Source of the DNA: Hemileia vastatrix
Lineage: Eukaryota > Basidiomycota > Pucciniomycetes > Pucciniales > Zaghouaniaceae
Direction of reading: 5' to 3'
Length of the DNA: 64,000 nucleotides
Assembly: GCA_030280995.1 (NCBI GenBank)
Contig: JASXTE010000016.1
Span: 17,091,501-17,155,500, forward strand
Made by a program: the position numbers and the translations under genes. Below, piece after piece: positions 1-11,666 of this stretch (the stretch's first letter is position 1; each line of letters starts with the position of its first letter). The notes beneath the pieces were generated by a model. The model ran no database searches. It was not told the DNA's origin and saw only the letters and a list, made by a program, of their open reading frames with translations.

Positions 1-1390
1 TTCAAGTTTTTTGTAAATTTTGACAAATAGACTTGGAATAAGGGTAAGTTTTATTCAAATCTAATGCCCTTTTAACTAAAAATTCTTTTGAATGCTACTT
101 TTCATTTTCCACAGACACATACAAATTTGGTTCAGTGGTTGCTGAGATATTGACTGTTAAAGTTGAGCCTTTTTTTGCCAGTTTAAATCTTTTTATTTCA
201 TGTTTTTATGTAACAAATTAGGGTTATGTGTATTTAAATCACATATCCTTTAACTGAAGATTCTCCTGAACGTTATCCTTCATTTCCAATAAACAGATTT
301 TAATTTGATTCATTGGTTGCTGAGATATTGACCTTTAAAGTTAAGCCTTTTTTTCCAAATATCACCTAATTTATTTTGTGTTTTTGTATTGCATAATTAG
401 AGAATAAGGCTTCTGAAACTCTTATCTGACAATTATCTAGGCTTGTATCTCCATCTTGTTGGAGTTTTCATCATCAATTTCAAATTTTTGTGCAATTTTG
501 AAAATCAGAGTCAAAATTAGGGTTAGGTTTATTCAACTCTTATGTTCTTTTAGCTGAATATTCTTATGTAGCCTATCTTTCTTTTCCATAAATGGATTTC
601 AATTTGTCTCAGTGGTTTCTAAGATATATTTACTTAATTTCATGTTTAGACCAGGATTTGTTAAAGGCTATTCTCTTGGTATGTCTGATAATATATGTTT
701 CATTCTTAAAATCACATTACTCATTTTATTTCCATAAGAATCTATTCTTTTCTTAAAAAAAGTTTCTAAAGTTCATGACCAAATGACCAAAGCTCTGCCT
801 GGCTTGGAATCTTGTCAAGATTTCACACATTTTGGACGTTCTTTTCAAATCAGTCAAAACTTAATCTACCAAATAAACAAGGTGAAAAAAGAAGGTAAGT
901 TCAACAGATATAGAAAAACTTTATGTAGATCAAAAAAGTATGAGGATTAGTAGAGTCATCAAATATTTTTTATTATTTCATAAATTTTTTATAAATAACT
1001 CTTATATTTCAAATCCCTATATAAGTAATGGGCCAACGACCCTGTGTTGTATAGACGGTAATCATGATAAAATTAAATTGTTTCATGGGGTTCATCATGC
1101 CTATATCTGTGGAAAGTCCCAAACTTAGTTTCTAGAATTGGTCCACATTTTGGCTAGATGAATTTTCATTACTTTTAAACTAGGGATATTGATATATATT
1201 AGTGATTTATATATTAATTTATGTAATTATATTAAATTTTGGTGATTTTGACCCCTTACTTCAAAAAAATGCAGGGGATGTTATTGCTAAATTTTCATAT
1301 CTGACATGTGAAATTGATGACTAAGAAAAAATTTTCAGTTTTGATGACTTAGCTGTATTTAGAAAAGTAAATTTAATGATTTGAATGTAA
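1..1390. repeat. Left copy of a duplicated AT-rich repeat block
   Basis: The first ~640 bases are imperfect repeats of about 150-300 bp. Each holds a GGGTTAGG-like run, a TTCAGTGGTTGCTGAGATAT-like stretch and a GAGCCTTTTTTT run. The following bases (about 780-1390) contain a CAATCATGATAAAATTAAAT segment. The same series recurs in the same orientation at about 4640-6480. No coding sequence is supported; the 62-codon reading frame near 940 has no recognisable content. I read the block as the non-coding part of a decayed transposon. It is cut by the window edge, so its left end is unknown. Confidence 0.6.
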
Positions 1391-1699
1391 AGAAGAAACA
1401 ATGTATGAGTTATTCAAATTTTTGCAAAAAAAAATCATCTAGAATCAAGACCTTTAAAAAGTAAGTGCATATGAAATTATTGCCAAAAAGAAATAAAACA
1501 AAATTAATTTAACCAAACAAACAAATAATCTAAAATGTTGAAATAAAATGTTTCCAATCTCAGTGAGGAGTGCGTGTTCCAAGGATTGATTATTAGCTTT
1601 AATTCACTCTATCAAGAAAACTTTGTAAAAAAAAATAAAAAAAATTAGTTATCAAACATTTATATTAAGCATTAAATTTCCTCAATATATTTATTAGCT

Positions 1700-2960
1700 T
1701 AAACACAATCTCTCAAGAAATCTTTTATTTTTGAACCTTCTTCAAGTTGATACTTGAGTTTCATTCAATCCAATAGAAAATTGTACTCAAGAGCCTTCTC
1801 CTCTTTCTTTATCTTGAATTTCTTCTCCAAAAAATCAGGTTCCCTGTCATCCCTCTTTAAAGAAAGTTTGAATTTCTTTTCTTCCAAGTCATGTGCCCTC
1901 TCAACCCTCTATAAAGAAATCTCAAATTTCTTCTCCTCCAAGTCTTGTGCCCTATCATCTCTTTGTAAAGAGAGTTTGTATTATTTTTTTTGAAAGTTGA
2001 GAGTACCTCTTCCAACTTCAACTTTACCTAGAGTGAAAAGGAATGTTAAAAAAATAAATGAAAAGCTCACTTGATAATTAAGAGGTATGCTATCACTTAC
2101 CTGATTCACATTTCTCCAGAAAATCATCAATGGAAGAATAAGGGGTTTGGGGAAAAATATCTCTGTTTTTCTTTCTATGACTGTTGAAATTCAAAGTAGT
2201 TGATGGTCTTTTCTTTTTTTGGAGGTAAAATTTTCCTCTTCATCATTGATTCAAGCTTCAGACTCAATTGCTTGAGGATCCTGGGTTTGTTCATTAGTCT
2301 TTTTAGAAATAAAAAGATGAAACAACTAGAAAAGAAATAAAAACTTACTGGATTGGAATCACATTGGTTTATATCACCATAAGTATCTGTTGGAAAGTTA
2401 TCTAGATTAGTTGAATTTAGAAAAGGGGAGGCTGAGTGGAGGAAGAGAATGGGAAAATATCCCTATCAACATCATTTTTGGAGATAGCATCTTCACCATC
2501 CAACATGTTGGCAGGATTAAAATCAGACACTCTCCAAAAAAAGCATCCATATCTTTAAACTATGGACATAGAGATTCAAGTTTATCATCTATGGATTTTA
2601 TGCCCTTACTGATATCAATGTCGGTAATACAAAAACCATTAGAAAATGAAAGAGTCTTTGCCTTCTTGTTTATGGCTTGGTGATTCTTGAAACTTTTAGA
2701 CATCTGTTTAGGCAAAAGATCAATCCTTCCCTTTGTCTTATTTTATAATTAATTGGCCATAAAAAGATAGCCATTGACTTCTGATGCAGGGGGCTATCCT
2801 ACTTTAGTTGCATTCTCAGTACCAAAAAAATAATCATAATTAGTTTTTATTTTTAGCCAGTTGATAAGTATGAGATGATCATCTTTTTTTAGTTGAACAG
2901 TCTTGATTTCTCAGCTGAGTGGAGGAAAGAGGGAGTAATAGGATTTGAAGAACAACTGGG
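1700..2960 (-). pseudogene. Degenerate Myb/SANT-like transposon protein (copy 1)
   Basis: Read on the minus strand, the segment at about 2760-2910 encodes KKDDHLILINWL, then NYDYFFGTENATKVG, a stop, and PPASEVNGYLFMA. About 2420-2700 encodes GRIDLLPKQM and an SNGF...KGI...LCP series. About 1741-2000 encodes a charged coiled coil built on a ~22-residue repeat, DLEEKKFKLSLKRD. This order (W-rich SANT-like domain, a tG.gI...CP block, a C-terminal coiled coil) is typical of Myb/SANT-like proteins carried by fungal, especially rust, transposons; that is recall, not a search. Several in-frame stops (TAG and TAA after KVG and MAN, TAG and TGA in the coil) and a frameshift near 2530 show it is dead. 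Probable role when alive: DNA-binding partner of a transposase. Confidence 0.6.
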
Positions 2961-3169
2961 GGAGGCTGCCTTTGAGAAGATCTATTATGATGGGGCATGT
3001 TGAGATATTTGAAGATGAAAAGGAGAAGAAAAAACAGATGAGATGGGGAGGGTTTTTGAATGGAAATTAATAGACAGGATTGGAGTGGACAGCCAGGTAA
3101 GGAGGCTGGCACATCCAGAAAGCTTTTCAAGATGTGGTTGTGAAACATTGAGGATAAAAATGTCAGATA

Positions 3170-3420
3170 GAGGTGAACATTGACACATAAAAGGTCTAAT
3201 AAACTAATTATTAGCAAAAATAATTGTGGATTAATCAACATTGATACCCCCTAATATTTCATTGGAATTCAAAATGGGCAAATGTTTATTTATATTAGAG
3301 GGTATCAAAGTTGAACATCCCACAATTTGATTAATTCTAGATAAAAATCTTTATCCTCCAATTATCTCCTGCAATTATATTTGCTAATAATTGGGTTATT
3401 AGACATTGTACATGTCAAAG
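3170..3420. repeat. Pair of inverted element ends (TTGATACCCCCTAA type)
   Basis: About 3170-3254 ends in TTGATACCCCCTAATA. From about 3292 the sequence TATTAGAGGGTATCAA starts an inverted version: the reverse complement of 3292-3420 aligns with 3170-3254 through GTCTAATAA, AATTATTAGCAAA and GTTCAACTTTGATACC. I read this as the right end of the copy-1 element meeting the oppositely oriented end of a related element, only ~40 bp apart. The same terminal string appears near 7290. Confidence 0.5.
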
Positions 3421-3499
3421 TTGACTTCTTATCCAACATTTCTCTACTCAATTCTTCATAACCACATATCAGACAACTTTCTGTCATAAACAGGGTGTC

Positions 3500-4640
3500 T
3501 CAGTTCTTGAAAATATGCACTTAAATTTGATTAAATAAACACTTATTTAAGTGAGTATTTCCAAAACACACTAGCCCAAAAACTGGTGGATTTCAAAATG
3601 AAATAAATCACTTATTTCACTCAAATTTGCAATTTCTCAACCAAAAATACTTATTTCACTATAACATCCTATTTCAATGATTTTAAGCTACATCCCATTC
3701 ATACACAGCACTCCAAAGCATAACACTTCATAACTCAAAACATTGTACATCATTTACATTTTTATACTGTATAAGATTCATGCCTTCCTCACTCTCAAAT
3801 TGAGATAAGCTACATCTAGAAATGACTTTCATAGCTCTTGATCTCCTTATGGACTTTGATTTCAATTCTGATTATGATCTTGAGGAAGATTTTCTTTTTT
3901 TTTTTTTGAAAATTTTCAGGAAAAATTATCTTCTTACAGGAAAACCTTAAGTACTTTACACCTCAAGTACACTGTCAAAACACTTCTTAACCTATCTGTA
4001 CCCAGTTTTAGACAGTTTTTCAGGACATCTCAGGAATATTCTCATAGAATGGTAATTCTTATTTACATATTGACTTTGATTTTGAATTTTCTGTTATTGT
4101 CTATTTTTTTCAAGTCTCTTTGTTTTCCTTCATCATCTCAACATGAAAGCGCATACTCTCTGCAATTGCATAATTTTTCAGTCATTCTTTTTTTTCATCA
4201 CTTATATCCATTTCCTCTTCTGCTCTTTAATCCCTCAAAAAATTCAAAGTCAATTGTTTCTCAACTAATCTCTCCATGTAAGTCATTTTTTGATTTTTTC
4301 TTATATATTTTCTAATTAGATTTTTTTGTTTTTTTTTGTTTTTTGTATCTAAATTTTTTTAGTAAGTGTTTATTTTTTGTTTCAAAGGTAAAATTGACCT
4401 TCTTCCTTCTCTCCCTTTTTTTTCTGTTTTTTTAGCTCCATCATCCTACTCTTCATCCCTCCTTAGCTTGATCATTATTCCCCCTTTGCCTATTTTACTT
4501 TTTTTTGGTATCATGTCATTTTAAAACATACATTGCACATTCTTTAAGCATTTAATTTTCTCCATATTCAATTACTCCCAAATTTCAACTTCACTCTTTC
4601 TCACTCTATTTTTTGTACCTTTCAATCAAGGTAAGTTTCA
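3500..4640. other. AT-rich stretch, no gene seen
   Basis: Low-complexity T-rich sequence. An 88-codon frame at 4049-4315 on the plus strand reads as hydrophobic T-rich filler with no domain. It lies inside the putative TIR element and could hold a fully decayed transposase, but I see no DDE motif. Confidence 0.4.
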
Positions 4641-6480
4641 TCTACTTTTTTCATGACTATATAATATCTCATTCTTTCTATGAATATTTTATATTTAAAA
4701 ATATGTAGGACTCATATCTGGAAAACAGTGGACTTATTCAACTCCTCATGTTGTCAGTTATATATCACTTTGAAAATTTTTTAAAATTTTAAAAATCAGA
4801 CTTGGAATTAGGATTAGGCTTATTTGCATATAATTTACTTTTGACTGAAGACTCTCCTAAAGGTTATCTTTTATTTTGCACAAACATATTTGAATTTGGT
4901 TAAGTTTTTGCTGAGATATTTACCTTTAAAGTTGAGCCTTTTTTTCACAATTTTCTTTTCTTTCATTTTTTATATAACAAATTAGGGTTGGGTTTATTTA
5001 AATGATGTTTCCTTTACCTAAAGATTCTCCAGAAGCCTATCTTTTATTTTTCACAAACAGGTTTGAATCAGGTTCAGTGGTTCCTCAGATTTTGACATTT
5101 GAAATTCAGCCTTTTTTTCCAAATTTTACTTATCTTATTTCACATTTTCATATTGCATACTTAGAGAATAACAATTCTGAAACTCTTATCTGATGATTAT
5201 CTAGGCTTTTATTTCCATCTTTTTGTAATTTTCATCAGCAATTTTTAAGTTTTTGTGCAATTTTGATAAGTGGAGTCAGAATTAGGGTTAGGTTTATTTG
5301 AATAAGCTGTCCTTTTAGCTGAAGATACTTCCAAAGCCTATCTTTCATTTCCAGCAAATTGATTTGAATTTTTTTCAGTGGTTTCTGAGATACTGACCTT
5401 TAAAGTTGAGCCTTTATTTCAAAATTTCACTTCTATTTATTTCATAATGCATATCATAATGTTTACATCATGCATTTATCCTTTCAGATTCCTATGATTA
5501 TCTAGGCTTTTATCTCCCTCTTTTTGGAATTTTCATCATCAGTTTTCAAGTTTCTGGGAAATTTTGAAAATCAGAGTCAGTATTAAGGCTAGGTTCATTC
5601 AAATATACTGTCCTGTTAGCTAAAGATACGTTTGTAGCCTATCTTTCATTTCCTGAAAACCAACTATAATTTGGTACAGTGGTTTCTGAGATATTGACCT
5701 TTTAATTTGAGCCTTTTTTTACCAATTTAACTTTTATTTATTTCATAATGCATAAGATAACATTTACATCATGCATTTATCCTTCCAGATTTCTCAAACT
5801 ACCTTTCTCTTTACTTATTATTTTACCCTTACATCAAGGTTTGTTTTTTTCTTTTTCTTACCATTTTCATATGTCTAACCCTTCACTCATATTTGCTTCT
5901 CTTATCATATCAGTCAAAAGTTAGTCCAACAAATCAACAAGGTAAAAAAAGAAGGTAAAACTAATAAATTTACAAACCTTTAGGTAGACAAAAAAAGTTT
6001 GGGGATATGTAAAGTCATTGAATATTTTTTATTCCTTCATAAATTTTTAATAAATAAATCTTATTTTTAAATTTATTGAGATAAATTAATGAGCCAATGA
6101 CCTTGTGTTGTATAAAAGGCAATCATGATAAAATTAAATTTTTTCATGGGGTTCATCTTTCCTATACCAGTGGAAAGTCCCAAACTTAGTTTGTAGACTT
6201 GGTCTTCATTTCGGCTTGAGGAATTATAATTACTTTAAAACTAGTAAATTTGATATATCTTATTTAATTATTTATTAATTTATGTAATTATATATTATTT
6301 TGGTGATTTCCACCCCTAACTTCAATAAAATGTAGGGAAGGTTATTGCCAAATTTTCAAATCTGAAATGGAAAATTGATGACTTAGAAAAATTTGGTGAT
6401 ACCCACCCCTTGCTTGAATAAAATGCAGCTGAGGTTATTGCCAAATTTTTTAAACATATATAGAGTTTTGGTTGACTTGG
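4640..6480. repeat. Right copy of the duplicated repeat block
   Basis: This block matches 1-1390 in order and orientation. Internal repeats sit near 4800, 4985, 5285 and 5585, the last three about 300 bp apart. They carry TTAGGGTTAGG-like runs followed by TTTATT and by TGAGATATTGACCTTTAAAG. The downstream segment at about 5900-6480 again contains CAATCATGATAAAATTAAAT and GTGGAAAGTCCCAAACTTAG. No coding content was recognised. Confidence 0.6.
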
Positions 6481-6559
6481 CTTTATTTACAAATTCAAAT
6501 TGGTGGTGAGGTGATGAAATTGTGTTGGTAATGAGGATTTTTGCACAGGTTTCAGTATT

Positions 6560-6990
6560 ATTTTAACATCTAAAATTCTAAAGGTGCAATATTTTAGAGT
6601 CCAGTAAAGAAAAATGGTGTTATCAGAATCTCATGATATAACTATTTTTGATAAGATTAAAAGTAACTATTAAAGCGGAAACCAAAAAGAATATACATTT
6701 CCTCTTAGAGAAGATACATGACATTGAGCCTTTTGGAAACAGTAGTAATTCCCTTCTCCAAAAAATAATCATCAATACTAAAGCCATTAAAAGTTGAAGT
6801 GAGCTGAGCCTTTTTATATTTTGATTGATAAATTTTGAACCTCTCCTTCATTCACTCAGGACTCATGTCAATTCTCCATTTTGTTTTCTTTTTTATTTTG
6901 TTTTCCATCAAGAAAAATCCATTTACCTTTGATGAAGGTGGAAATCTGATTTGGGGAGTTTTTAAACATAAAAAAAGAAGGAAAAAAAGA
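6560..6990 (-). pseudogene. Degenerate Myb/SANT-like transposon protein (copy 2 fragment)
   Basis: The minus strand encodes KKKTKWRIDMSPE, a stop, MKERFKIYQSKYKKAQ, then FNGFSIDDYFLEKGITTV and a further stop. This aligns residue by residue with the middle of copy 1 at 2420-2760 (GRIDLLPKQM, NGF, KGI). The N-terminal SANT-like part and the C-terminal coiled coil are missing or unrecognisable. It is a relic inside the 3489-7299 element. Confidence 0.55.
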
Positions 6991-7299
6991 TGATTGGTTA
7001 AAATTTATCTATAAAATGTTTCAAATCACAGTGAGGGGTGTTTGCCAAGGATTGATGAGAGGATTGAGATCTGAGTGTCACATGTGACAGAGATAGGATG
7101 GGAAAGGAAGCAATGATGTGGCCAACATGTGGTTGTGAAAAAAAATTGGGAAAAAAGTGCTGATTTGAGGTCAAAACTGACACCCATTTTTGTAATAAGT
7201 GTCTTTTTTGCAAAATTTAAGTGCTGATTTGTAAGTGCTAATTTTGTTTGAAATCTGCACTTAAGTTAAGTGTGGATTTTCCAGAAATGACACCCCCTA

Positions 7300-8005
7300 A
7301 TGATAAATTCACAAATGACTGGGTAAAATTAATTACTAGCCTTGAATTTGCTTTTAATAGCACAACTCATTATGTAACAGTCAAAAAACCATTTTAACTC
7401 TGGATGGGATATGTTCCAAACACCCCATTAAAACATTTAAATAAATCACCAAGGTTATATTTACACCCTTGAACTAAATCTTTTATTCATATGCAAAAAA
7501 CATGTAGAAAGCATGCAGAAGAATACATCCAAAAAGCATTTGAAGATGAAAAGAAAAGGTAGGATAAATCCCATAAAGATTTTGAATTTAAAAAAGGAGA
7601 TGAAGTCCTTATTTCAACACTAAATTTTTAATTACAAGGTAATTTTAAATAAAAAGATCCTTTTGTGGGAACGTTTTTAGTCAACAAAATGGTTAGTAAT
7701 AATGCCGTGGGAGTCATATTATATGCCCCATATGATAGGAAAAATCCAGTTTTCCCTATATCAATATTAAAACCTTACCATGCAAATGGTCCTGACTTGT
7801 TTCCAAAAAGAAGAGGAAGGCCTAAGAAACAGCCTGAAGAGCTTTTAGAAAAATCAAAGATTAAAAAATTACTCAAGAAATAAACCCTTACTAAAGAGAA
7901 AGTAATTGAGTATTTATTAAGATTTAAGGGAAAATCAAATGAAATTGATAAGTGGATACCTGAAAAAGAAATTTCAAATCTATCCTCTCTTCTTAAATAA
8001 TTTAA
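7300..8005 (+). pseudogene. Gypsy pol relic: end of integrase and chromodomain
   Basis: Conceptual translation gives FTNDWVKL, FAFNSTTHYVT, GYVPNTP, KKGDEVLIST, then GTFLVNKMVSNNAVGVILYA, FPKRRGRPKK and YLLRFKGKSNEIDKWIPEKE. These match, in order, the last ~230 residues of the intact gypsy polyprotein at 28421-33175: end of integrase, linker and chromodomain. Several stops and indels (for example TAG in KKR*DKSHK and TAA after KLLKK) disable it. It is truncated on the left where the TIR element ends and is followed by a polypurine tract and LTR. Confidence 0.85.
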
Positions 8006-8180
8006 ACAGAAATTAAACTCTGTTGAATCAGATGAGGGGTTAGAACCATTACCTATCATTTGTTATGTTTTATTTCATTAAAGAATTACTTTTTGATGCT
8101 ACAGATTTTTCTGAATACCAAAAATAAAATAAATAAAAAATATATTTTATCATTTTTTATTGTTTTTTTTGGTCAGAGAG

Positions 8181-9435
8181 TTTCAGCCTGCTTATTCCTA
8201 GAAATAAGTAGAAACTGCTTATAATCTATGTTAAACACATTTTTTACACATTGGAACAATAAGTTAAGGTACACAAGTTGTATACATAAGTTAAATCAAT
8301 TATCAAACACAATATATGCCATTATAATACCTTATATACATGCATATAAACACCTTTTTAAGTCTGATATACTTAATATTAAGTTGAAAATTTTCAGAAT
8401 AATCTTAAGAGCCTTAAACATAAGGCTATATAATTTTTAAGTAGACTTAAAGCTGTGGTTTTCAATTTTTTATGGAAAAAACAAGAATGGCACTTTAAAT
8501 CACTGAAAAGTTGAATATATGTGCTATAAATTTAATAATATGTAAAATTTTCCTTGACAGATGAATTTTTCTTAATCAGAACTATTGATTTTGTTATTCA
8601 AATGCATAAAAATAACACTTCTTAAATTTGGTGATTTCCATTCCAGAAATGGATTTTGTGTACTGGCCACATACTGCCTGCATTTTTCCCAATTTAATAG
8701 ATTCATTTTTAGCAAATTTATATTTTTCACACTATAATTACCCCGGATTGTATGCTCACTATTTAAGAAGACTCTGAAATAGGTGACAGGCGCTTATTTA
8801 GTGTCCTTATTTTATTATAAGTGCACTGACCTCATTATATGCACTAATTTCATTAACAACCTCAAGATTGGCGCCTTTAACTCACTACCATATATAAATT
8901 TCTCTAAAAAAATCATGAATTTACCTGTGCAAGTGCCTTCCAAGGACTGCATTCAGTTAACCCACATCTCATGTCCTCTTTTCGGTCTCTCAGTGTTTTC
9001 TCAGTCAATATTAGTCATAATTGGATGGTGATTTCATGTAGTTATTTGGAATAATTAGCCCCATCATTTCTGCTTTTAATCCCCCCCCAATATTGTGTAA
9101 TATTTAGTTTTATTCTTTCATTTTTAGTCTTTTATTTTAAGGTATTACATGCATATACTCTCTTTTTTCTTTTTATTTTATTTTGATAGAGTAATTCTAA
9201 TACCTCAGGAATTTGGCATGTGATATGTTTCTAATTATCTTATTGGTCATTCCAAAGGTTGATGATAAGGTATTATTGAAAGTGTATAGGATTGGTAAAT
9301 TAGGGAACACATTAAAGGATTATTAGTTGTAAAAAGTATGGTGTTTTTTTTCTTATTTTGTACATTCTTTATCATTACATTTAAAACATATAATCATAAA
9401 AATTACATTATGTTTCATTAGTACTTTTACCATGC
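8181..9435 (+). repeat. 3' LTR of the dead gypsy element
   Basis: The LTR starts right after a polypurine-like tract ending GGTCAGAGAG, in the position and context seen before the LTR at 50609. Its first bases TTTCAGCCTG are a decayed TGTCAGCCTG. The body matches the reverse complement of about 17979-19410 along its length, for example TATGTTAAACACAT and ATTCTTTATCATTACA. The right end is uncertain because another repeat end begins near 9433. Confidence 0.7.
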
Positions 9436-9560
9436 AATATTTGAAGGGGACTTTCTAGAAAGTACTCAACTTGAAGTCAGATAGAAATCAGATGTAACTC
9501 AAACTGAACATTGATGGAACTCTTACTGAAATGTGCTTTAAAACTAACTTGAACTATTGT
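9433..9560. repeat. Isolated end related to the 11667 element
   Basis: CCATGCAATATTTGAAGGGG followed by TACTCAACTTGAAGTCAGAT closely matches the left end of the 11667-13534 element (CCACGCAATATTTGGGGG, TCCTCAACTTGAAGTCAGAT). No partner end in the right orientation was found before 11667, so this is either a truncated copy or the outer end of a nested pair. Confidence 0.5.
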
Positions 9561-9599
9561 AAAAACCTAGTTTAATTTTTTGTGGTATCATAATGAAAA

Positions 9600-10640
9600 T
9601 GAAATGAACTCAACTTAATTTTTGAATTAAAAAAGTTTCAGTTATTATTCCAAACACTTTATACCTTAAGCACATAATTTTGACTCTTTATTTTAAATTA
9701 GAGTTCAAGATGGAGCTGAAAACTCATTTAAAACTTTCAATTTTCCAAGTGATATTTTTACTCTTATTTATTACTCATTTAAAATATATTGAAACTTATT
9801 GGAAATAATATTTAAATATTTAATATTATTTGAAAAAAATTACCAGAATTTTTAAAACTATGCATGACAGAGAACTATTATGAATTGAATTTTTTTGACT
9901 CACTTTTTAATATTTTTTAGTAATGTAATATTATTTTGAGTCACAAAAAGTAAAATTAATATTCACTTGCTGAGTGGCATTCAGTATGTAGTTGTAAAAT
10001 AATAATTCATATTTATAATGAAAATAATTTTGCATATTCATCCAAAAAAAATATGTGTAAAAAAATTTATATTGCATATGCATATGAGGATTCATATTGA
10101 ATATGCATATGTGAAATTCATATTGAATATTTTTTTGCAATGGAATAATGAATATGCATACAAAAAATTAAATTGCTTATAAATATTAAAATTTATATTG
10201 AATAAAATATTGTAGTAAAAAATTCAGTATAAATTGATTTTATGTTATATTATGTAAATTTTTAAATTGATTTTATTTTATTATATTTTAATACACTTTT
10301 TTCTATTTAATTCTTTACCTCAAATCAAATTAAATTAAATTTTATTGTATTGTGTTGTATTTTATTATATTGAGTTTTATTTGGTTAAGTATTATATATT
10401 TTTATTTTATTTTGTTGCACTTTATTACATTCCTTTTCAAAATATAAAATTGAAATTTATTTTGATTTATCTCATTTTATATTATTTTTGTTTATCATTT
10501 TTTCACTCTAGCTATTATACTCATCTATCTGTATTTTTATATTCAATTACATTATAATAAGTCTTAATGTCATTAAAGTCATTTTATTACATTTCATGGA
10601 TGCTGTTGTAGCACCAAGTAGAAGAATTAAGATGCTTAAA
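9600..10640. other. Very AT-rich stretch with ATGCATATG runs, no gene
   Basis: Bases 10000-10150 repeat ATTCATATTGAATATGCATATG-like words in both orientations. From about 10250 the plus strand is strongly T-rich (TTTTATTTTATTTTGTTGCA). Reading frames of 69-70 codons here are composition artefacts (I, Y, F, N only). Confidence 0.5.
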
Positions 10641-10650
10641 ATTGGCTGGT

Positions 10651-11055
10651 GAACTCTTATGTATGGCGTTAGATCAAAGTTCACAGGTAAAAAATTTGAT
10701 GTAGTACTCTGATGTACAGCTGTAGATCAGAGTACACATGCATAAAAATTGTTGATGAACTCTGATGTAAAGCTGTAGATCAGTGTTCACATGCTCAAAA
10801 TTGAATGTGGTACTTTGATTTATGGCTATAGATCAGAGTATCACATGCATAAAAATGGATGTGGTACTCTTATGTATGGCTGTAGATAAGAGTACACATG
10901 CATAAAAATGGCTGTTGAAATCTGATGTAAAGCTGTAGATTGGAGGTCACATGCTCAATATTGAATGTGGTACTCTAATTTAAGGCTGTAGATCAAAGTA
11001 CAACATGCATGAAATTGGGTTTTGAACTCAGATCTATGGGTTTACATCAGAGCTC
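10651..11055 (+). repeat. Eight-unit ~53-bp hairpin minisatellite
   Basis: Eight units start near 10651, 10704, 10757, 10810, 10864, 10917, 10970 and 11023. Each contains two 10-base arms around a ~12-base loop resembling GTATGGCTGTAG. The unit at 10704-10735 is perfect: GTACTCTGAT, loop, ATCAGAGTAC. Other units change both arms together: GAAC pairs with GTTC, and CTTAT pairs with ATAAG at 10864. Units are joined by CACATGCATAAAAATGG-like linkers. The array sits between a T-rich left flank and an A-rich right flank that are roughly reverse complementary. Confidence 0.8.
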
Positions 11056-11660
11056 ACCAGCTCATTTTGAGAATTCAAAGACTGTTTATTGCACATGTAA
11101 TATTACCTTTTGAAATAAAATAAGATAATAAATTTAAATTAAGATGTAATGGAATAAAATAAACTAAAATGCAACAAAATAAAAATAAATAAAATAAAAT
11201 AAAATAAAATAATAGTAAGTGAAATGCAATGTAATGTAATATAATATAATACAGTATTATATATTATAATAGAATAAAATAAAGAGAAATCAGATCAAAA
11301 AGAATAAGATGAAGTTAAAAAAAATTTTAAAAGGCATAATTAAGATTAAAGAAAATTTTTAACTCATTAAGAAACCTTATCAAAAAAATTTGCTTTTTTT
11401 ATGAGCTAGGTTTTTAAAATGTAGCTGATAGAATAAAGATATACCAATGCATTAAAAATAAAAACTATGTACAAACCTTGAAGCCTGAAAAGCTTTTTAT
11501 CAATATATATAGGGGTAAATAGAATACTTCTTCATGAATAGGGCTCTTATAGCTCTCATTTAAAAAAAACTGAATACAAATGAGTTTAATAGGTTTTTTT
11601 ATTCTAAGATACTTATGTACTTAAATTTAAAGCTTATAATTTACAGCATATACCATTCTA
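11056..11660. other. A-rich right arm of the fold-back region, no gene
   Basis: ATAAAATAAAATAAAAT runs at about 11100-11300 are the rough inverse of the T-rich stretch at 10260-10480; TGCAACAAAATAAAAATAAA pairs with TTTTATTTTGTTGCA on the left. The rest is AT-rich filler. Confidence 0.45.
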
Positions 11661-11666
11661 TTCATT

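Larger units (their letters stand above)
3489..7299. mobile_element. Putative TIR DNA element carrying Myb-like copy 2
   Basis: The left end AGGGTGTCTCAGTTCTTGAA near 3489 is an imperfect inverted match to the right end, TTCCAGAAATGACACCCCCT, ending near 7299. CACTTAA motifs follow at similar spacing inside both ends. Sequence immediately right of 7299 resumes as gypsy integrase, so the element appears inserted in an older gypsy copy. It contains a repeat block and a broken Myb/SANT-like gene but no transposase I can see. The target duplication is unclear (AAC against AAT), so the exact ends are tentative. Confidence 0.4.

Noticed and set aside
2879..3241. 120-codon minus-strand frame, leucine-rich
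   Set aside because: Most of it is T-rich filler in a frame different from the recognisable SANT-like series; only other frames give family motifs.
8228..9031. Small plus-strand frames of 70-82 codons
   Set aside because: They lie inside the gypsy 3' LTR and are not conserved in the solo LTR at 17979-19410.
10651..11055. CRISPR array
   Set aside because: Units are contiguous, diverged, lack unique spacers of constant length, and the genome is eukaryotic.
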